In this document: positions 36,626 to 48,969 of the stretch, in pieces
Layout of the letters: every line of letters begins with the position of its first letter
Position numbering within the stretch: position 1 is the first letter of the stretch
NCBI RefSeq assembly: GCF_020921035.1
Contig: NC_063158.1
Coordinates: 26,212,178 to 26,276,177 of the forward strand
Length of the DNA stretch: 64,000 bases
Origin: Rhodamnia argentea
Lineage: Eukaryota; Streptophyta; Magnoliopsida; Myrtales; Myrtaceae
Direction of reading: 5' to 3'
Notes under the pieces: model-generated
The model's input: the letters and a program-made list of their open reading frames with translations, nothing else
What the model was told of the DNA's origin: nothing
The model's database searches: none
Translations under genes and position numbers: made by a program

Positions 36626-39600
36626 TGGTTGAAGTTTGTGTTCGCTGGTTGTGGAAGAAGTTGAGAAAGGTCTTGATTGGATTTACCTGTAAAATGTTTG
36701 TATTTTGATCTTTTGTAGTAAGATGTATGAGCGTGAGGTCCGAAACACTCTGCATTGCTCATTTCGCAACTACAGGTTGAGTTTGAAGTCGATGTCGATA
36801 TTCGCTTGAAAAAGTGATCGGGATTGAAACTATTCTTCACTGATACGAACTAAACCTTTTCCTAGAAGCCTCTGGATTCGAATGTTGCATTAATAACGCA
36901 TGTAGAATCAGTTTCAGAGATGCTCACCATTCGTTCGACGAAATGCATGAGTCAGATTCGTGATTGTTAGCTTGTGTTAGGGATGGTTTGCAAAGCAATC
37001 TGTCATGTCTCAGATGGTTTTTGTTTAAAAAAAAATAACTACTCGTGGTGTCTGCTAGTCCATTTCCTGTCAACCGAGATTTTTCTTCACTTATTGATGA
37101 TCTCAATTTTTTTTTTTTTAGTGCTTTACCGAATACCCCTTTCTATTATTGTTATGTGACTCAATGGTGATTAGCTGTGGTTCATGGCGAGAAATATGGT
37201 TTCAAATAACTATTGACACCTAAATTTTGACTAACTTTTTAAATAATTTTGCAAAAAAAAAAAAGGAGTTAAAATTTAATTCCTACAAAAAAATAATTCA
37301 TCGTTTGTATTTAATTTTTTTTTTTTTTGGTAAGGCAGTTTGTATTTAATTTTTGGTTATCATGCATTACATTTTTTTAAAAAAATTGCACCACCGGCAG
37401 GGACTTGAGCTTAAATTGACGAGCGACTGGACTCGACCCCAATTGAAAATTTTCGGCAATAACAGGAAGGGCATGTCGAATTTCTAAGGCAGTTAGGGTC
37501 TATTTTGGATTTAAATCAGTCCATTCTTGTTCATTTAACGTATTCGAGGCTTTTAATTTAATGTTAATTCGTCAGACTAAAGCCTAAATTAAGCCCAACA
37601 ATGCGCGAGATAGCCCACTAGGAGCTCAAAAATTCGGCTAGCCCATTCACAAACCTTTTGTACCGAAAATTTCAGTCAAATTGATACAATTGGACCCTTT
37701 TGGGCCCACCAACTCTGTAAACTCGACGACACAGTCCTTCGGTCGAGAATTCAACTTGTCGCTGAGTTCAGGTGTTTGCGAACGGAGTCCCACTAACGTG
37801 GTCCGGTCCCGAAGCTCTGTTGTGCCGCCGTAGCTGTGGTGGTTGTGCCCGAGGAGTCCCGGGCGTGCGTTAACCCCCCCCCCCGACATCCAAGCCAGTC
37901 CAAGTTTCCACGCCTAATCCGCAAAGCTTGATCGGCAATTTTTTGTGAAGTTCAAATTAGGAAAGTGCAATTTTTGCAAGATAAGGTAAATATTTCCCAT
38001 CTTAAAACTAAAATATTGTATTTCCTATTCGAGATTATTGAATGTTCCGCATATGTCGCTTGCATCAAAGTGGATATCCTTTAAAAAATACATATTGATT
38101 AGAAAAATGTTTTTCCTAATCCACAACTTGCCACACGATCGAAAATAAATAAAAAATAAAAAAAACCATCTTGCCACGTCATCTATGCCATGTCATCTTT
38201 GTCACGTCATCTGTGCCATGTCATCTTTTCCCCGTCATCTATGCCATGTCTTCATTCTCGCCATGTCATGTCAGGTTGCATTTTAGTTTAAATTGCATAT
38301 TAGATTGCATGCCTAGGTTTTAATTAATTTACATGTCACGTAGTTAATTTAATTAAACCATGGTCTCACTTACACATTCATTTAATTTAATTTGCATGTC
38401 ATCTAGCTTAGTTTTGCATTTAATTCATGACGTTGCATCATTTAGAATAGACTTCATGCATCATATGCACTCACCTAAAAAAATTGAAAATTAAAAAAAA
38501 AAAAAACAATTCTTTGTGTGGTGCATGCTCCCTTTATTATATTGATTTTTGGATTTTCAATTAATTGATTGTGCACTCACATGATAAACCTTTATTAGTG
38601 ACTTAGGTTAAAATCAATTAATGATGCCTTCTCAAATGATTTTTTTTTTCATGAAATAAAATGGTACCGAAAGGGCGTTAGAGTAATCTAGCTTAATCAA
38701 GTCTAATCAAATCCCCGGACTCTTAATCCCAACTTCATATAAGTAATTTAGTTTTCCTGCTAATTTACTTATTTAGGTTTATAATCAACTTACCAAAAAA
38801 CGATTCATGGCGACTCCAATTCATGATAATTATTTTGAATCATAAGTTGCGATTTGGTATGGACATAGGAGAGTCCGAGTTAGGTTAGTTAAATAATTAA
38901 CCTGATAATCTATTAACCTAGGATTTTCGAATTTTAGGTCGCGACAATTATTGATCCGCATGATGATTTTCCCCTAAATCTCATCAGCCGAATTCCAGTT
39001 TTACGTTATCTTCCTGTGCATGTTGGTACTGCTTGGTTCGTATTTGTGAAACGTTTAGTGGTTAATGGCGGTGGAAGTGAGGGTTAACGCAGTGGCCGAA
39101 GATGATAGCTCGCTGGGGTTATCCGGTGACACTACTATGGTCGGTTCATGATAAATTCGGACATAATGCTCCAAATTGACGAGTCCAAAAGTCGCTGAAA
39201 ATAAGCCTGACGTTTCTCATCGTGATTTGAGGATCTCTATGTTACATAAATTTCATGCCACTTTGATATGTTCGCATATAGTTTTGTATGCTGAGTCGAA
39301 AGAGGAAATTCATGTTAAAAATGCTATAACATGTTAGGAATTTGTTGGCATCATGGCTGTCAGAGCTGCGTAGTTCCTGAATTCGCTTTCTTCATAGTTA
39401 AAAGTGCCATACATTATCAAGATTTGTTGGATTCCTGACTGTAAAAGTTATCCTTGACTGGAATTTGCGGGAACTGCATTGTAATTTGCCGGCAGTGACT
39501 TTCGAGCTTCAATTTAACCTCAATTTAATCCTAATTTGAGACTACACTGATCATAAGAGCTTACTTACATACACACGTGAGAAGATATTGCATCAATCCT

Positions 39601-40700
39601 GAGTTGATTTATTGCAAAATGCTTGTATTTCGGGTCTTGTGTACTCTGTTTCAGTACTGATCCTAAGAGCTTCCAACACACGAAGTTACGATTACCCTCT
39701 GCTTTCGTGCTTGATCACCTCCTGTAGGGCTGGCCATCGAAGCTAGCTGCAAAGAAAAATGAGCAGTAACAGCGATGCATGGCGAATCATCCACATTCCT
39801 GGCAGGCCGCCGGTTCCTCCTGATCAGCAACACACAGGTTTCTTCTTAAAAGATGACTGACAAATCCTAAGTGTAAGATCTGAACTTTACTTTCGGTGAT
39901 GTATTTTGCGCTTCGGAATTGACATTTTGTTGTGTTTTTTTTTTAGAAGCAGTGAACATGGTTGGCTTCTCAGTCTCACTGTTTTCCGTTGGACTTTGGG
40001 TATTACGTACGTTCTGCACTTCTCAAACTTTGCTGTTTCGTATCCGGTTTGATTTTCCGCTCAAATTTGGGTGTGGATTGTGTGGTTATTGGTTGGGCGT
40101 TTGAGTCAAATTGCACCACTGGAGGACCTCCATCATGTGAAGCCGGTGAAGAAGAAGCGTCTCAAAGGAGGTACATTATTGGCTCGTGAGCATATCGGTG
40201 TTATGTGGCATCTCTTTCCGTTGCTGGTGTGATTGGCTCACTTAACGAGAATATTTGAAAATCGTTGTTTATTGCATCTCTGAAATTGAGGAACATTTTT
40301 CGCTGTGCATGTCATCTTGCAATATTAAGATGAAAATCATTAGTGGCGCTTCACTCATCAGGATTGGAGCTTAACAAGGTCTTTCTATTGCCCTTTGTTC
40401 CTCGGTTACCCTTTAAAAGTTCAACAAAGTATTGTCTTCCTCCTGCGAAGGTCGTTTAACGGGAACAATTTCATGCAGCGTATTAAATGTCTGTTGTTTA
40501 TACTCGCGCATGTAGTTCTTGACCAGACATCAGTCCTATGTATTTACTGCTCTTTAAGTAACAGAAAAGAGGGATTTGAATCTTCTGACCCCATGCATGT
40601 CAATTGTCATCAGATCCAAGATATTATATCTGAACTTTTACGGCCCAAAGCAATAAAGAAGCTTTTTCTGCAGTGGAACCACCGTAAGTCATTAACTTGA
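36626..40700. repeat. Duplicated block, copy 2
   Basis: Matches 27160-29260, interrupted by the LTR at 37214-38946. It retains a candidate ATG exon at 39772-39832 (SDAWRIIHIPGRPPVPPDQQ, followed by a GT) that is missing from copy 1, but has lost most of the candidate exon kept in copy 1 near 28720. The end (40560-40700) holds a short coding-like phrase (DPMHVNCHQIQDII) also seen in copy 1. The parent gene is not recognised. Confidence 0.6.
37214..38946. mobile_element. Solo LTR, 1.73 kb, within duplicated block copy 2
   Basis: Begins TGACACCTAAATTTTGAC and ends TTTAGGTCGCGACA. It is flanked by ACTAT (37209-37213) and ATTAT (38947-38951), a 5-bp target duplication with one difference. The homologous place in copy 1 (about 27742-27750) has no insert, which confirms the borders. 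Stretches such as gtcatctatgccatgtcat are repeated inside. No internal coding domain is present, so recombination between two LTRs has removed the body. Ty3/gypsy type is likely from the ends. Confidence 0.75.
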
Positions 40701-41038
40701 GAGTAGCAAGTTAATCAGCATTAGATATTCAAAGTCACATTTACACTCACCGATGTAATTCCTGTACAACACACTTTCTCCTAAGCCACACTGTAGAGCG
40801 ATGAAGCTGTGGTTGGTGGATGGTTTGCTTGTGTTGTGGGGTGAATGAGGGGTGCTCCTTACCTCCTCCAATCTGCATGCATATCCTAAATTTTCTCCTA
40901 TGTTGTCGGAAATTCTTTTGAGGGACTATTGTGAAAAACAAAATGAATGATTCAGGATGAATGCTTTCTGCTGAAAGTCAAATGCTACCATTGGCTTCTG
41001 GTCTTGGAAATTTTTTTTATGAAGATGCTTTTAATTAA
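40701..41038. other. Spacer, no gene seen
   Basis: Short open frames on the minus strand (40747-40941) show no known motif. Confidence 0.35.
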
Positions 41039-41471
41039 GGTTAATGCCACGGAAAATTCCAAGTTGGTATACTCATGACAAATTTATCTCAAACTTTTTT
41101 TTACCACAAAAAACCTTAAACTGAAACACTTGTGATAACTTTATTCTAAATTGGTATATCTGTGACAAATTTACTCTATATTATTTTTCATTAAATCTAT
41201 TCATCAAATTGCTGAATTAGATGGCAGATGACAGTTTATGGATGTGCCAATTTGGGGTTTTTACCATCTATTTGTTATAGGTGTATCAATTTGAGAATTT
41301 TCGTAAGATTAATCCAATTTAATGAAGGGTAAATTTATCACAAGTTTACCAATTTGTGATTTTTTGTGGTAAAAAAATTATTTTAAGTTAAATTTGTCAC
41401 AAATGTATCGGTTTAGAGTTTTTGATGGTCCAAAAAATAGTTTAGTTTGAGGTTTTTGGTGATATTAACCC
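41039..41471. mobile_element. Small TIR element related to 7824-8645
   Basis: Begins ggttaatgccacgg and ends gatattaaccc. Both ends contain the phrases gacaaattta and ccaaa/ttaaactg in inverted order, the same family as the element at 7824. It is flanked by tttaattaa and attaattaa, a 9-bp duplication with one difference. Only about 430 bp, with no cargo. Confidence 0.7.
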
Positions 41472-43990
41472 ATTAATTAATCAAGGTACTTTTCAGCTCT
41501 ATTTGTCTCGCAAAAAAAAAAAAAAGACTTAACATTTTTCTAAAGACAATTGTTTGTATCGCTTATAAAAATGAACCAATCAAAAACATTCTAATCATGT
41601 TTAGAAGTAAAATTGCCGCTAGTAATAGAAGAATTCTCTATTGACTAAGTATTTAAAGGAATATAAGAAATCACTTTTAAGAAAATATTTTTCAAATTAT
41701 TATTTTTCATGAAACAAATAGAGCCTCCATCTCCAAGAATTCTCCTTTTTTTCCCGACAAAGACATGAGAGTACAAACGTTATACATGCGATAGCTAATT
41801 TAGCACTTTGCTTTTTTGATCTTCCGAGAGTAGTCATCATGATTTTGACTTTGGGCTTTTGAAAGCACGAATATTTATTTGTACTTCCAGGATTACCGAT
41901 TGTTTTCATAGTTAACCAATATTAATTTGTATAGTTTGCCCACATGATAAGGTGCTAACTTTTATTCAAAAGTACCAACCTTAATTAAAATGACTTGCCC
42001 AATCTGAATAATTTTAGCGTACTAACTACTGTTTGAGTCACTTTTTCACTTTTATTTGATTGTTTTGAAATTACTAGTTTTTGCAATAATTTACCAACAG
42101 ATTGTTCTACTAATTATCAGATGTAGTTACATCCGATAAAAAAAAAAATCATATGAAGTTGCCAACCGATTGTTCTAATAGTTCGCAACATTTATTTCAG
42201 GACTTCTTATTGGGTTAAAGTTACCAATCTTACATGAAATTACCAACTTATTTCAAATTACTGGTTCTCTTAATAACTTACTCACATTTATTTGTGAAGC
42301 TTAAATTATAAACGCTTACATGAAATTACCGACTTTAGTTCAATCAGTTATCCATTCATATTTTTTTTGTTTTTCAAAGATCACTGACTATTCCTATAAT
42401 TTAAGGACTTGTTTTTTTGTATCAATGTGTTAAAACCCCTCATACAAAAGTAGCAACTCTTAGTTGGGTTCACTCACCAAATTTTATTTTCGAAGCTTGA
42501 GTTACCAAATTTTATATGAGTTATCCCAACGTACATTTGATTATTTCGAAATTATTAAATGTCCCAATAATTTAGTGTTAAGGTCATCAACTCTTTGAGG
42601 AAACTTCATATGATTTTTAGTATGAAAGTATCAACTATACCTATAATTTATAGACATGTTTTGTTAAGGAGCTTATCAGTTAGTTATAGTTACGAAACGC
42701 TTTTCCAAAAATAATTGACACTTCATATAATTTATCAATATTCATTTGAAGCTGAAGCTCGAGTAACCAACTCTAGAACAAATTTACAATCTTATTTGAG
42801 TCAGTTATGATCATTTATATGGTTGTTTTGAAATTTCAACTAAAGGTCGACTTCTGATAGTCGTGGGTTATGAGAAACTTAAGTTTAAACAACAAACTCC
42901 TCCCAAAAGTAAGCTAGTAACAATATAGAAACTTTTGTATAAACTAATTTTGCATTACGGTTTTGCAGTGTATAGTTATAATTGACGAGAGCTACCTAGA
43001 AACTTTTGGGTAAACGCTTATAGCAGCCATCTGATATACGATTATGGAAAGCTAAACTGCCAATTTCATTAAAGAGGAGCAAGTGATGAAGAACCCACCA
43101 ATTATTCACCAATTTATAAATAAATTGTCAAATTTGTCGGGCACCTGTGATTTGAAGAGCTTTATTTCCCGAGCTAATTCAATATTAAACATGAAACTCG
43201 AAATCTTCATTTCATTAATCGATATAGTGACGAGTATAGAAACTGCCTCCACCTATTGAATTGAATCTAAGAACCGATGTGAGGTCTTGAGCTTAAGAAG
43301 TGTGCTCAGGTTTATAAGTTCACTCGTTTTAAATAAAGGAGGAAGCAAGTGTCGTGCTATTAACTCCCTCAAACGTTTGACTAAGTCCTGCAAATTATCT
43401 TTTTTAGTTTGCGATTAGCAATAACAAGTAAGTTGTGAACAATTTTCTTTTATCTTGGAAAGATTCGATGGGTTGATCGGAAGGAATTGGCACTTTTTTT
43501 TCCTCCCTTATTTAGTCTTCTTTCAACTTTATTCGCTCTTTAATAACATGGAGAAATAAAAAGTGGAAAAAAACAAAAAGATGGAATTGACTGGGGTGAG
43601 AGAACTCCCCTTCGAGCAAAATCACCGTACCTGTGATGTCAAGCAAAGAATAATGCTGCTTTAGAAACAAGTATGCATCGCATTCACTCATTTCACAAGC
43701 ATTGCATATATTCCAGCAAATGTAATATAGGATAGCCAGCATATGTCGAAGTCATCCTATGCTCATGTCAAGAGAATTTTACGTTCATGCTTCGCCAGGC
43801 GTCAAGGCTTACGAAAACCATACCCACTATTGTTAAGTCCCGAAAATCACTTCGGTCTAATTAAGTCTCCAAAAACCCCTTAACCGAGATTAAGCTCAGA
43901 AACAGAATCCGTCCGTACACATGTACGTTATGTCATGTCTCACTATGTACGTTGACGACGAGCATCAAATCAAGACCACAATACAACATA
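41472..43990. repeat. Upstream duplicated unit of gene E with degenerate array, copy 4
   Basis: Contains the degenerate array (about 41860-42860), the catctgatatacgattatgg phrase near 43027, the ttaaagaggagcaagtgatg module near 43069, and gattaagctcagaaacagaa near 43890. All match units C and D in order. No gene. Confidence 0.6.
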
Positions 43991-44089
43991 CCGCTATATA
44001 CGTCTCGACAAATCAGGTCATGCGGTTCTTCCAAAACATAAAAGTGGCAAAAGTCACTTACCTAGACAAATCGCTCTAAGATATATATA

Positions 44090-44183
44090 TTGGGCCCCAC
44101 TCACCCCTAACCTGCCATTGGGCCCACCTGGACACTTGTTGACTCCCCTAATTGAACTTTCGCTGACCGTGGCACTACATATG
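44090..44183 (+). promoter_or_regulatory. Promoter of gene E: conserved sites, degraded TATA
   Basis: TTGGGCCCCAC (44090-44100), TTGGGCCCACC (44118-44128) and TTGACT (44139-44144) match genes C and D. The TATA position reads TACATATG (44176-44183) in place of TATATATG, so initiation may be weaker. Confidence 0.5.
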
Positions 44184-44265
44184 ACTTTGCAAGTTCGCCG
44201 CACCAACTTCCATCGATCATCAGCGAATTAAAACCCCTCTGCTCCTACATTTCCCTAGTAACACG

Positions 44266-46588
44266 ATGAGCAAGACTCTGGCCGAAAAAGAAGAAGAAGA
44301 AAAGGCCAGGGAGTCTCGGCTTCGTCTAGCAATACAAAATGATGATGTTGCTGAGGTACATAACTTAATTGTGGAGGAGCGAGAGCTCTTAGATCGCGTA
44401 TCTAAGCACCCATTCCCAAATACTCCACTACACATTGCTGCGGCCGCCGGAAAAACCTACGTGGCCATGGAAATGGTCATCTTGAAGCAGTCATTCGCTC
44501 GGGAGCTGAATCCGGAGGGTTATAGCCCTATGCACTTGGCTTTGCAACACGAGCATTATCAAATCGCGAGGGCACCGATGACCCTCGACCCCGAGTTTAT
44601 TCGAGTCCGAGGACGAGGTGGGATCACCCCTTTGCATTTTGTAGCCGGGAAAAAAGGAGACAGTGGAAAGGAGAACATGGAGCTCTTGGAGCTCCTGGCT
44701 GAATTCCTATTTGCTTGCAAGTCGTCCATCGAAGACATGACAAGTTGATGCGAGACTGCGGTTCACATTGCCGTCAAGAGCCACAACCTCCAAGCATTCA
44801 AGGTTTTGTTTGGATGGCTTAAGCGAGTCTTTTTGATAGAAATCTTGGACTGGAAAGACCAAGATGGTAACACCGTCTTACATATTGCTGTTTTAGAAAA
44901 GCAGCCCGAGGTATGATTCTTTGATTTCATGGATGTGCTTGCTTTTATCATTTGGTCCTTGAATTTGACATAATCTAATCCAGGAACAAATGTTAGATAG
45001 TGATATACCAGGGGTTGAAAGTGCATGGATGTAGAAACATCGATAGAGAGGAGATTTGAACTACGCTTTGTTTTGTGTAACAGTATATCATATAGTATTA
45101 TCATTCAGTGGTTGACATTTGTCGATAAGTGTCTACTTGACGATTGACACTTGATGTTGTTCATCATGGTGTTGTAAGCCGTAGAAGTGTCTATAAATTT
45201 GCTTGCTAGAAGTGGTCCCGTGGAAAAAAAACAAGAAAATCATTAAAAAAAATGATTTATCAAGTGATATGATATATTATAGGTGATTATTGTGACGATT
45301 GGACAGCATTGAAGCCTCCCCAATAAAAAAATCTAACACCCTTTCATAAATCAGTTGTGATCACTAATAATCACTTTGTGAGTGGGAGAATTTAATCCCC
45401 AATTAGATTGAATCTTATGCATAAAGAATATAAATATGCCTGTCTAAGACGGTCTTTCTTTTCATAGCAAAGATCTAATGTGAAACATGTAATTGAATCC
45501 TAAACCTTTCAGCCGACTTGATCAAATCCCAAACTTTTATGAAAAATCATAGTCAATCCAGTTAGTAGTTTTGTGAATTCACCAATGTCACAACTCACAC
45601 ACCTAGCTATCATTCATATAATTTCAGGTAAGATGAGAAAATCGCACTTTTTGAAAACATGTGGGACTTCATTACATGGGTTGAAATGATTGCCATGGTA
45701 CATAGGTCGTTGCATCACTAGAATCACCCAAACTTATAGGGCACGAGCTCACTTTGTGCACAAAATTAAAAGCAGAGTGATAAAGCAGTGATTGGAATTG
45801 AAGGGATACATACTTCATTTTGGTTTCTTTTGCATTTCTCCCAGATCATCAACCTATTGATTGGGCATGTCAAATTAAAAGCGAGGAACTTCCAGGACGA
45901 GACGGCTCTGGAAATCTTCCTAGCGAATCCTACTGGCGATCAAGATCTTGCGAAGAAGTTACGAGCTCCTACTCTCAACCTCTCTTTATCAGAGTTTTTA
46001 AGAATACAGCTAACTGGGTACGAGGAGTTCATATTTAACTACGGCCTCCAAGATGAATCCGTTCGCGACATAATCCTTGTAGTGGCTGCCTTAATTACGA
46101 CTGCCACTTACCAAGCCATGCTCACTCCTCCAGGAGGATACTGGCAGGATCACTCTTCAAATCTCCCGGCCAATTCCACCGTCGTAACTGCCAATTCCAG
46201 CAACATCGCCGCTGGAAAACCACATCGAGCTGGAAATATTATTCTGAGCGGCGCATATCTGTACGCGTTCACTACCCTCAACAGTTTTGTTTTCTTGGCC
46301 TCCATTGGCACAATCTGTATGATCGCCGTTCCCCTACTGCCCCACGCTACCCCGGTTTACTCGTTAGCGGTTTATGTTGGTTTTGCCTACTTTTCCACCC
46401 TTATGATCGAATTCACGAGATTCGATGCGATCGTGGGAATCATCATAACGGCATGTTTTTTTAGCTTGCTGCTGGTCTCGTTGGCGGCCCAGTGGAAGTC
46501 GTGGTCAAACCACAACCGGCTCCTATGCGGAATCGATGTGACAGGGAGACGCGTCGGCCATTTCCCAAAACTGAAGCATGGAAAATAG
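44266..46588 (+). pseudogene. Gene E: ankyrin-repeat/PGG-domain (BDA1-like) gene with one nonsense codon
   Basis: Exon 1 spans 44266-44910 (645 bases, donor GAG|GTATGA) and exon 2 spans 45845-46588 (acceptor TCCCAG). Both are phase 0. The frame is whole apart from TGA at 44746-44748, where the paralogs have CGA (SRCE in A and D). The frame then continues with ETAVHIAVKSHNLQAFKV to the donor. The ankyrin motifs (TPLHIAAAAGKTYVAMEM, SPMHLALQHEHYQIARAPM), the PGG motif (MLTPPGGYW) and four membrane helices are present. Exon 2 is very close to that of gene C. A single C-to-T change at a CpG is the simplest cause. Expected products are a 160-residue ankyrin fragment or no protein because of mRNA decay. 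Confidence 0.8.
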
Positions 46589-48053
46589 TTTGCAAGTATT
46601 CTTCTCGCGTGTGCAATATGATACCTATGTTTCTAGTCCCCAGGTTTGTAAAAGCTAAGACTCTTCTTATTCCTTGCACGTAATGGACTCATCTATTAAT
46701 TCCTTAATACTGAGAGGCCTTTAAGTCTTTTTCTTATTTTCAAATGGCTTTTTTCCGGTTTCAACTTCGATGCGGTGGAAACTAAAAGCACTGAATTGCA
46801 ACTCGCACAGACGAAAATCTCTTCAGGTTTTTCAAAAGATATAGACTACATGATCCTATGGAAACATAACAAATTAATACAGTTGAAATCCTTTCTCTAA
46901 AGTGAATTCATTATGTAACAGATTATGAGTGACTATTACGCTAACAGGCTATTTTTTTGCCACAAAATATAAATAGTAATTTACCTTGGTACTTTCGAAA
47001 CTATTGATTGCTTTATCTACTGGGTTAGAAACTTCAATAAGATAGGCCTAACGTATGTGCAGAATTCAAATATTATCGACCCTAGCTACTGGGAATCGAA
47101 AAATGTATATTGGCAAGTTTAATGTTTGAAAACGGGTTACAATATATTTTAATGTGTTTAAATATATCTAAAATCATGTTGACGGCAGCGACGTGTTAAC
47201 TTGTTCAACTAAATGTGTGTACGCATGTCATAAATGGGATGAAAGGCTTAATCAGCGCCACGTTTGCTCTTTGTGTACATAATTAGGTGAGACCCGTTCA
47301 TGACATGAGCATAATTAAGCTCAAAACCCTGCACCCTTAATTAACTACATGACGTGTAAATAAGTCACGTCGAAAATCGCTAATCATAGGTGTTGCAGTG
47401 AATTATGTGTGATCAAGTACACAAATTTCAACACTTTCACAATAGAACTATACATGGTTACAAGACAACTAACACACTATACCAAACCGACATTTACCTC
47501 CAAAGTTGTGTTGTTTCGTTGGATTCAGTTTCCTAACTTTTTCTCGATGCAATGAAGCCCCCTTAACTCGCACATTTTTGCAGTCGAACTTCTCCGTTAC
47601 TATCATCGTTATTGTGCGGTCATCTTAATTTCTATTATTAGAAAAAGAAATACAGAAAAGGAATGCTAACCCTGTTCGTTTCCTGGTAATTTTACTCCTT
47701 GTCGGTTCAATTAGAACATAAGTGGCAACGTGGAGTGCCGTCCATCCCAAACATTTCATAGTGAGGGAAGGAACTTGCCAAGAGCAAAAATGGGTCACTA
47801 ACCCACTATCTTTGTTCTTGGACTTTCGTAAAACCATTCACATTCAATTAACTACATCAGGTTTGACAAAAAAAAAAACATAATAATAACTACATCAGGA
47901 AAATAGAAGGTCTGAAAAAGCCAAAGAAAGGTTCATCTAAGAATGGAAACATTGACAGACACTGAAACATAGAATATCACAGAGTTCATGATTGAGATTG
48001 TAAAGGGAAATTATTGAACGTATTGAGTCAGTCGACAGTATAACCAATCAAAT
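46589..48053. other. 3' flank of gene E and spacer before the OPT genes
   Basis: 46589-46900 matches the 3' flank of gene C. The remaining 1.1 kb has no recognised gene or repeat and marks the end of the ankyrin cluster. Confidence 0.45.
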
Positions 48054-48410
48054 GGGATAATTATCCAAAAAGTCCTAAACTTATTATACGACAACCAATT
48101 AAATCCTATGTGCCAATATAGTCCTCAACATTTTGACAATTTGCCAATTCTATTCTTAACTTTTTAATTGTGTCAATTCAGTCCTAAACCTTTTGACAAT
48201 TTGTCAATGTAGTCCATTCTACCAATATAGGTTTAGGACTAAATTGGAAGAACTTCAGAAGGTTTACGATTAAATTGATACAATTGTAAGGTTTAGGACA
48301 AAATTGGTAAATCATCAAAAAATTTAGGACTTAATTAGCACAATTGACAAATTTAAAACTAAATTGATCACCGTACAATGAGTTTAGGATTTTTGGGATA
48401 ATTTTCTCCC
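48054..48410. mobile_element. MITE-like inverted-repeat element
   Basis: Begins gggataattatccaaaaag and ends with a near reverse complement (ttttgggataattttctccc). The two halves are almost entirely inverted copies made of short subrepeats such as cctaaac-ttttgacaattt. No coding capacity. It shares the subrepeat style (aaaaaagtcctaaac) with the elements at 53030, 53971 and 58273. Confidence 0.65.
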
Positions 48411-48890
48411 GTTCAAATTATACCTGTATCCAGGGCCCGACCTCTTCAGAGTAAACACTAGAGATTACATGTGAATCTGTGCCCTTGAAGGGAAGGACAG
48501 GGATGGGGATATCCGTGAACACAGGGAAGAAGACAAAGCTTGTGATGCAAAAACTAAAATAACCCCATCAAAGCTAGTGGATTGGTCCTTTCAGGATTTC
48601 TTGTCTTATATCTTCTCAAGACTAGTTGACTTCCAAGGGAGGGATCTTTGCACATTCTTCTCAATTCCCCCATTCAACAGCAACTTAGAGAAGTCCCTAA
48701 AGAATCAGATCACCAACATTCTCTCCTTGGACTTTGCTCTTGAGTCTGAGAGAGTTGTCCATCATGACCAGCTGTACAGTACAGTCAACTGAAAATGAAA
48801 GGAAAACTCAACCCCACGTACCAGTTGAACCCATGCGAAGATGACAAATTTAAAGGCGCCTTAACCCATATTTCTCTTCCTGGCAGTAGC

Positions 48891-48898
48891 TATAAGAG
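48891..48898 (+). promoter_or_regulatory. TATA box of the first OPT gene
   Basis: TATAAGAG lies 79 bases before the ATG. The second OPT gene has the same sequence at 63472-63479, 78 bases before its ATG, within a well conserved stretch. Confidence 0.5.
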
Positions 48899-48969
48899 AC
48901 TAGGATTTCTATGGCGTGTTAAGCCCTTCTTCAATAGAAAGTGTAAACCAGGATTGTCACTGATCAAGA

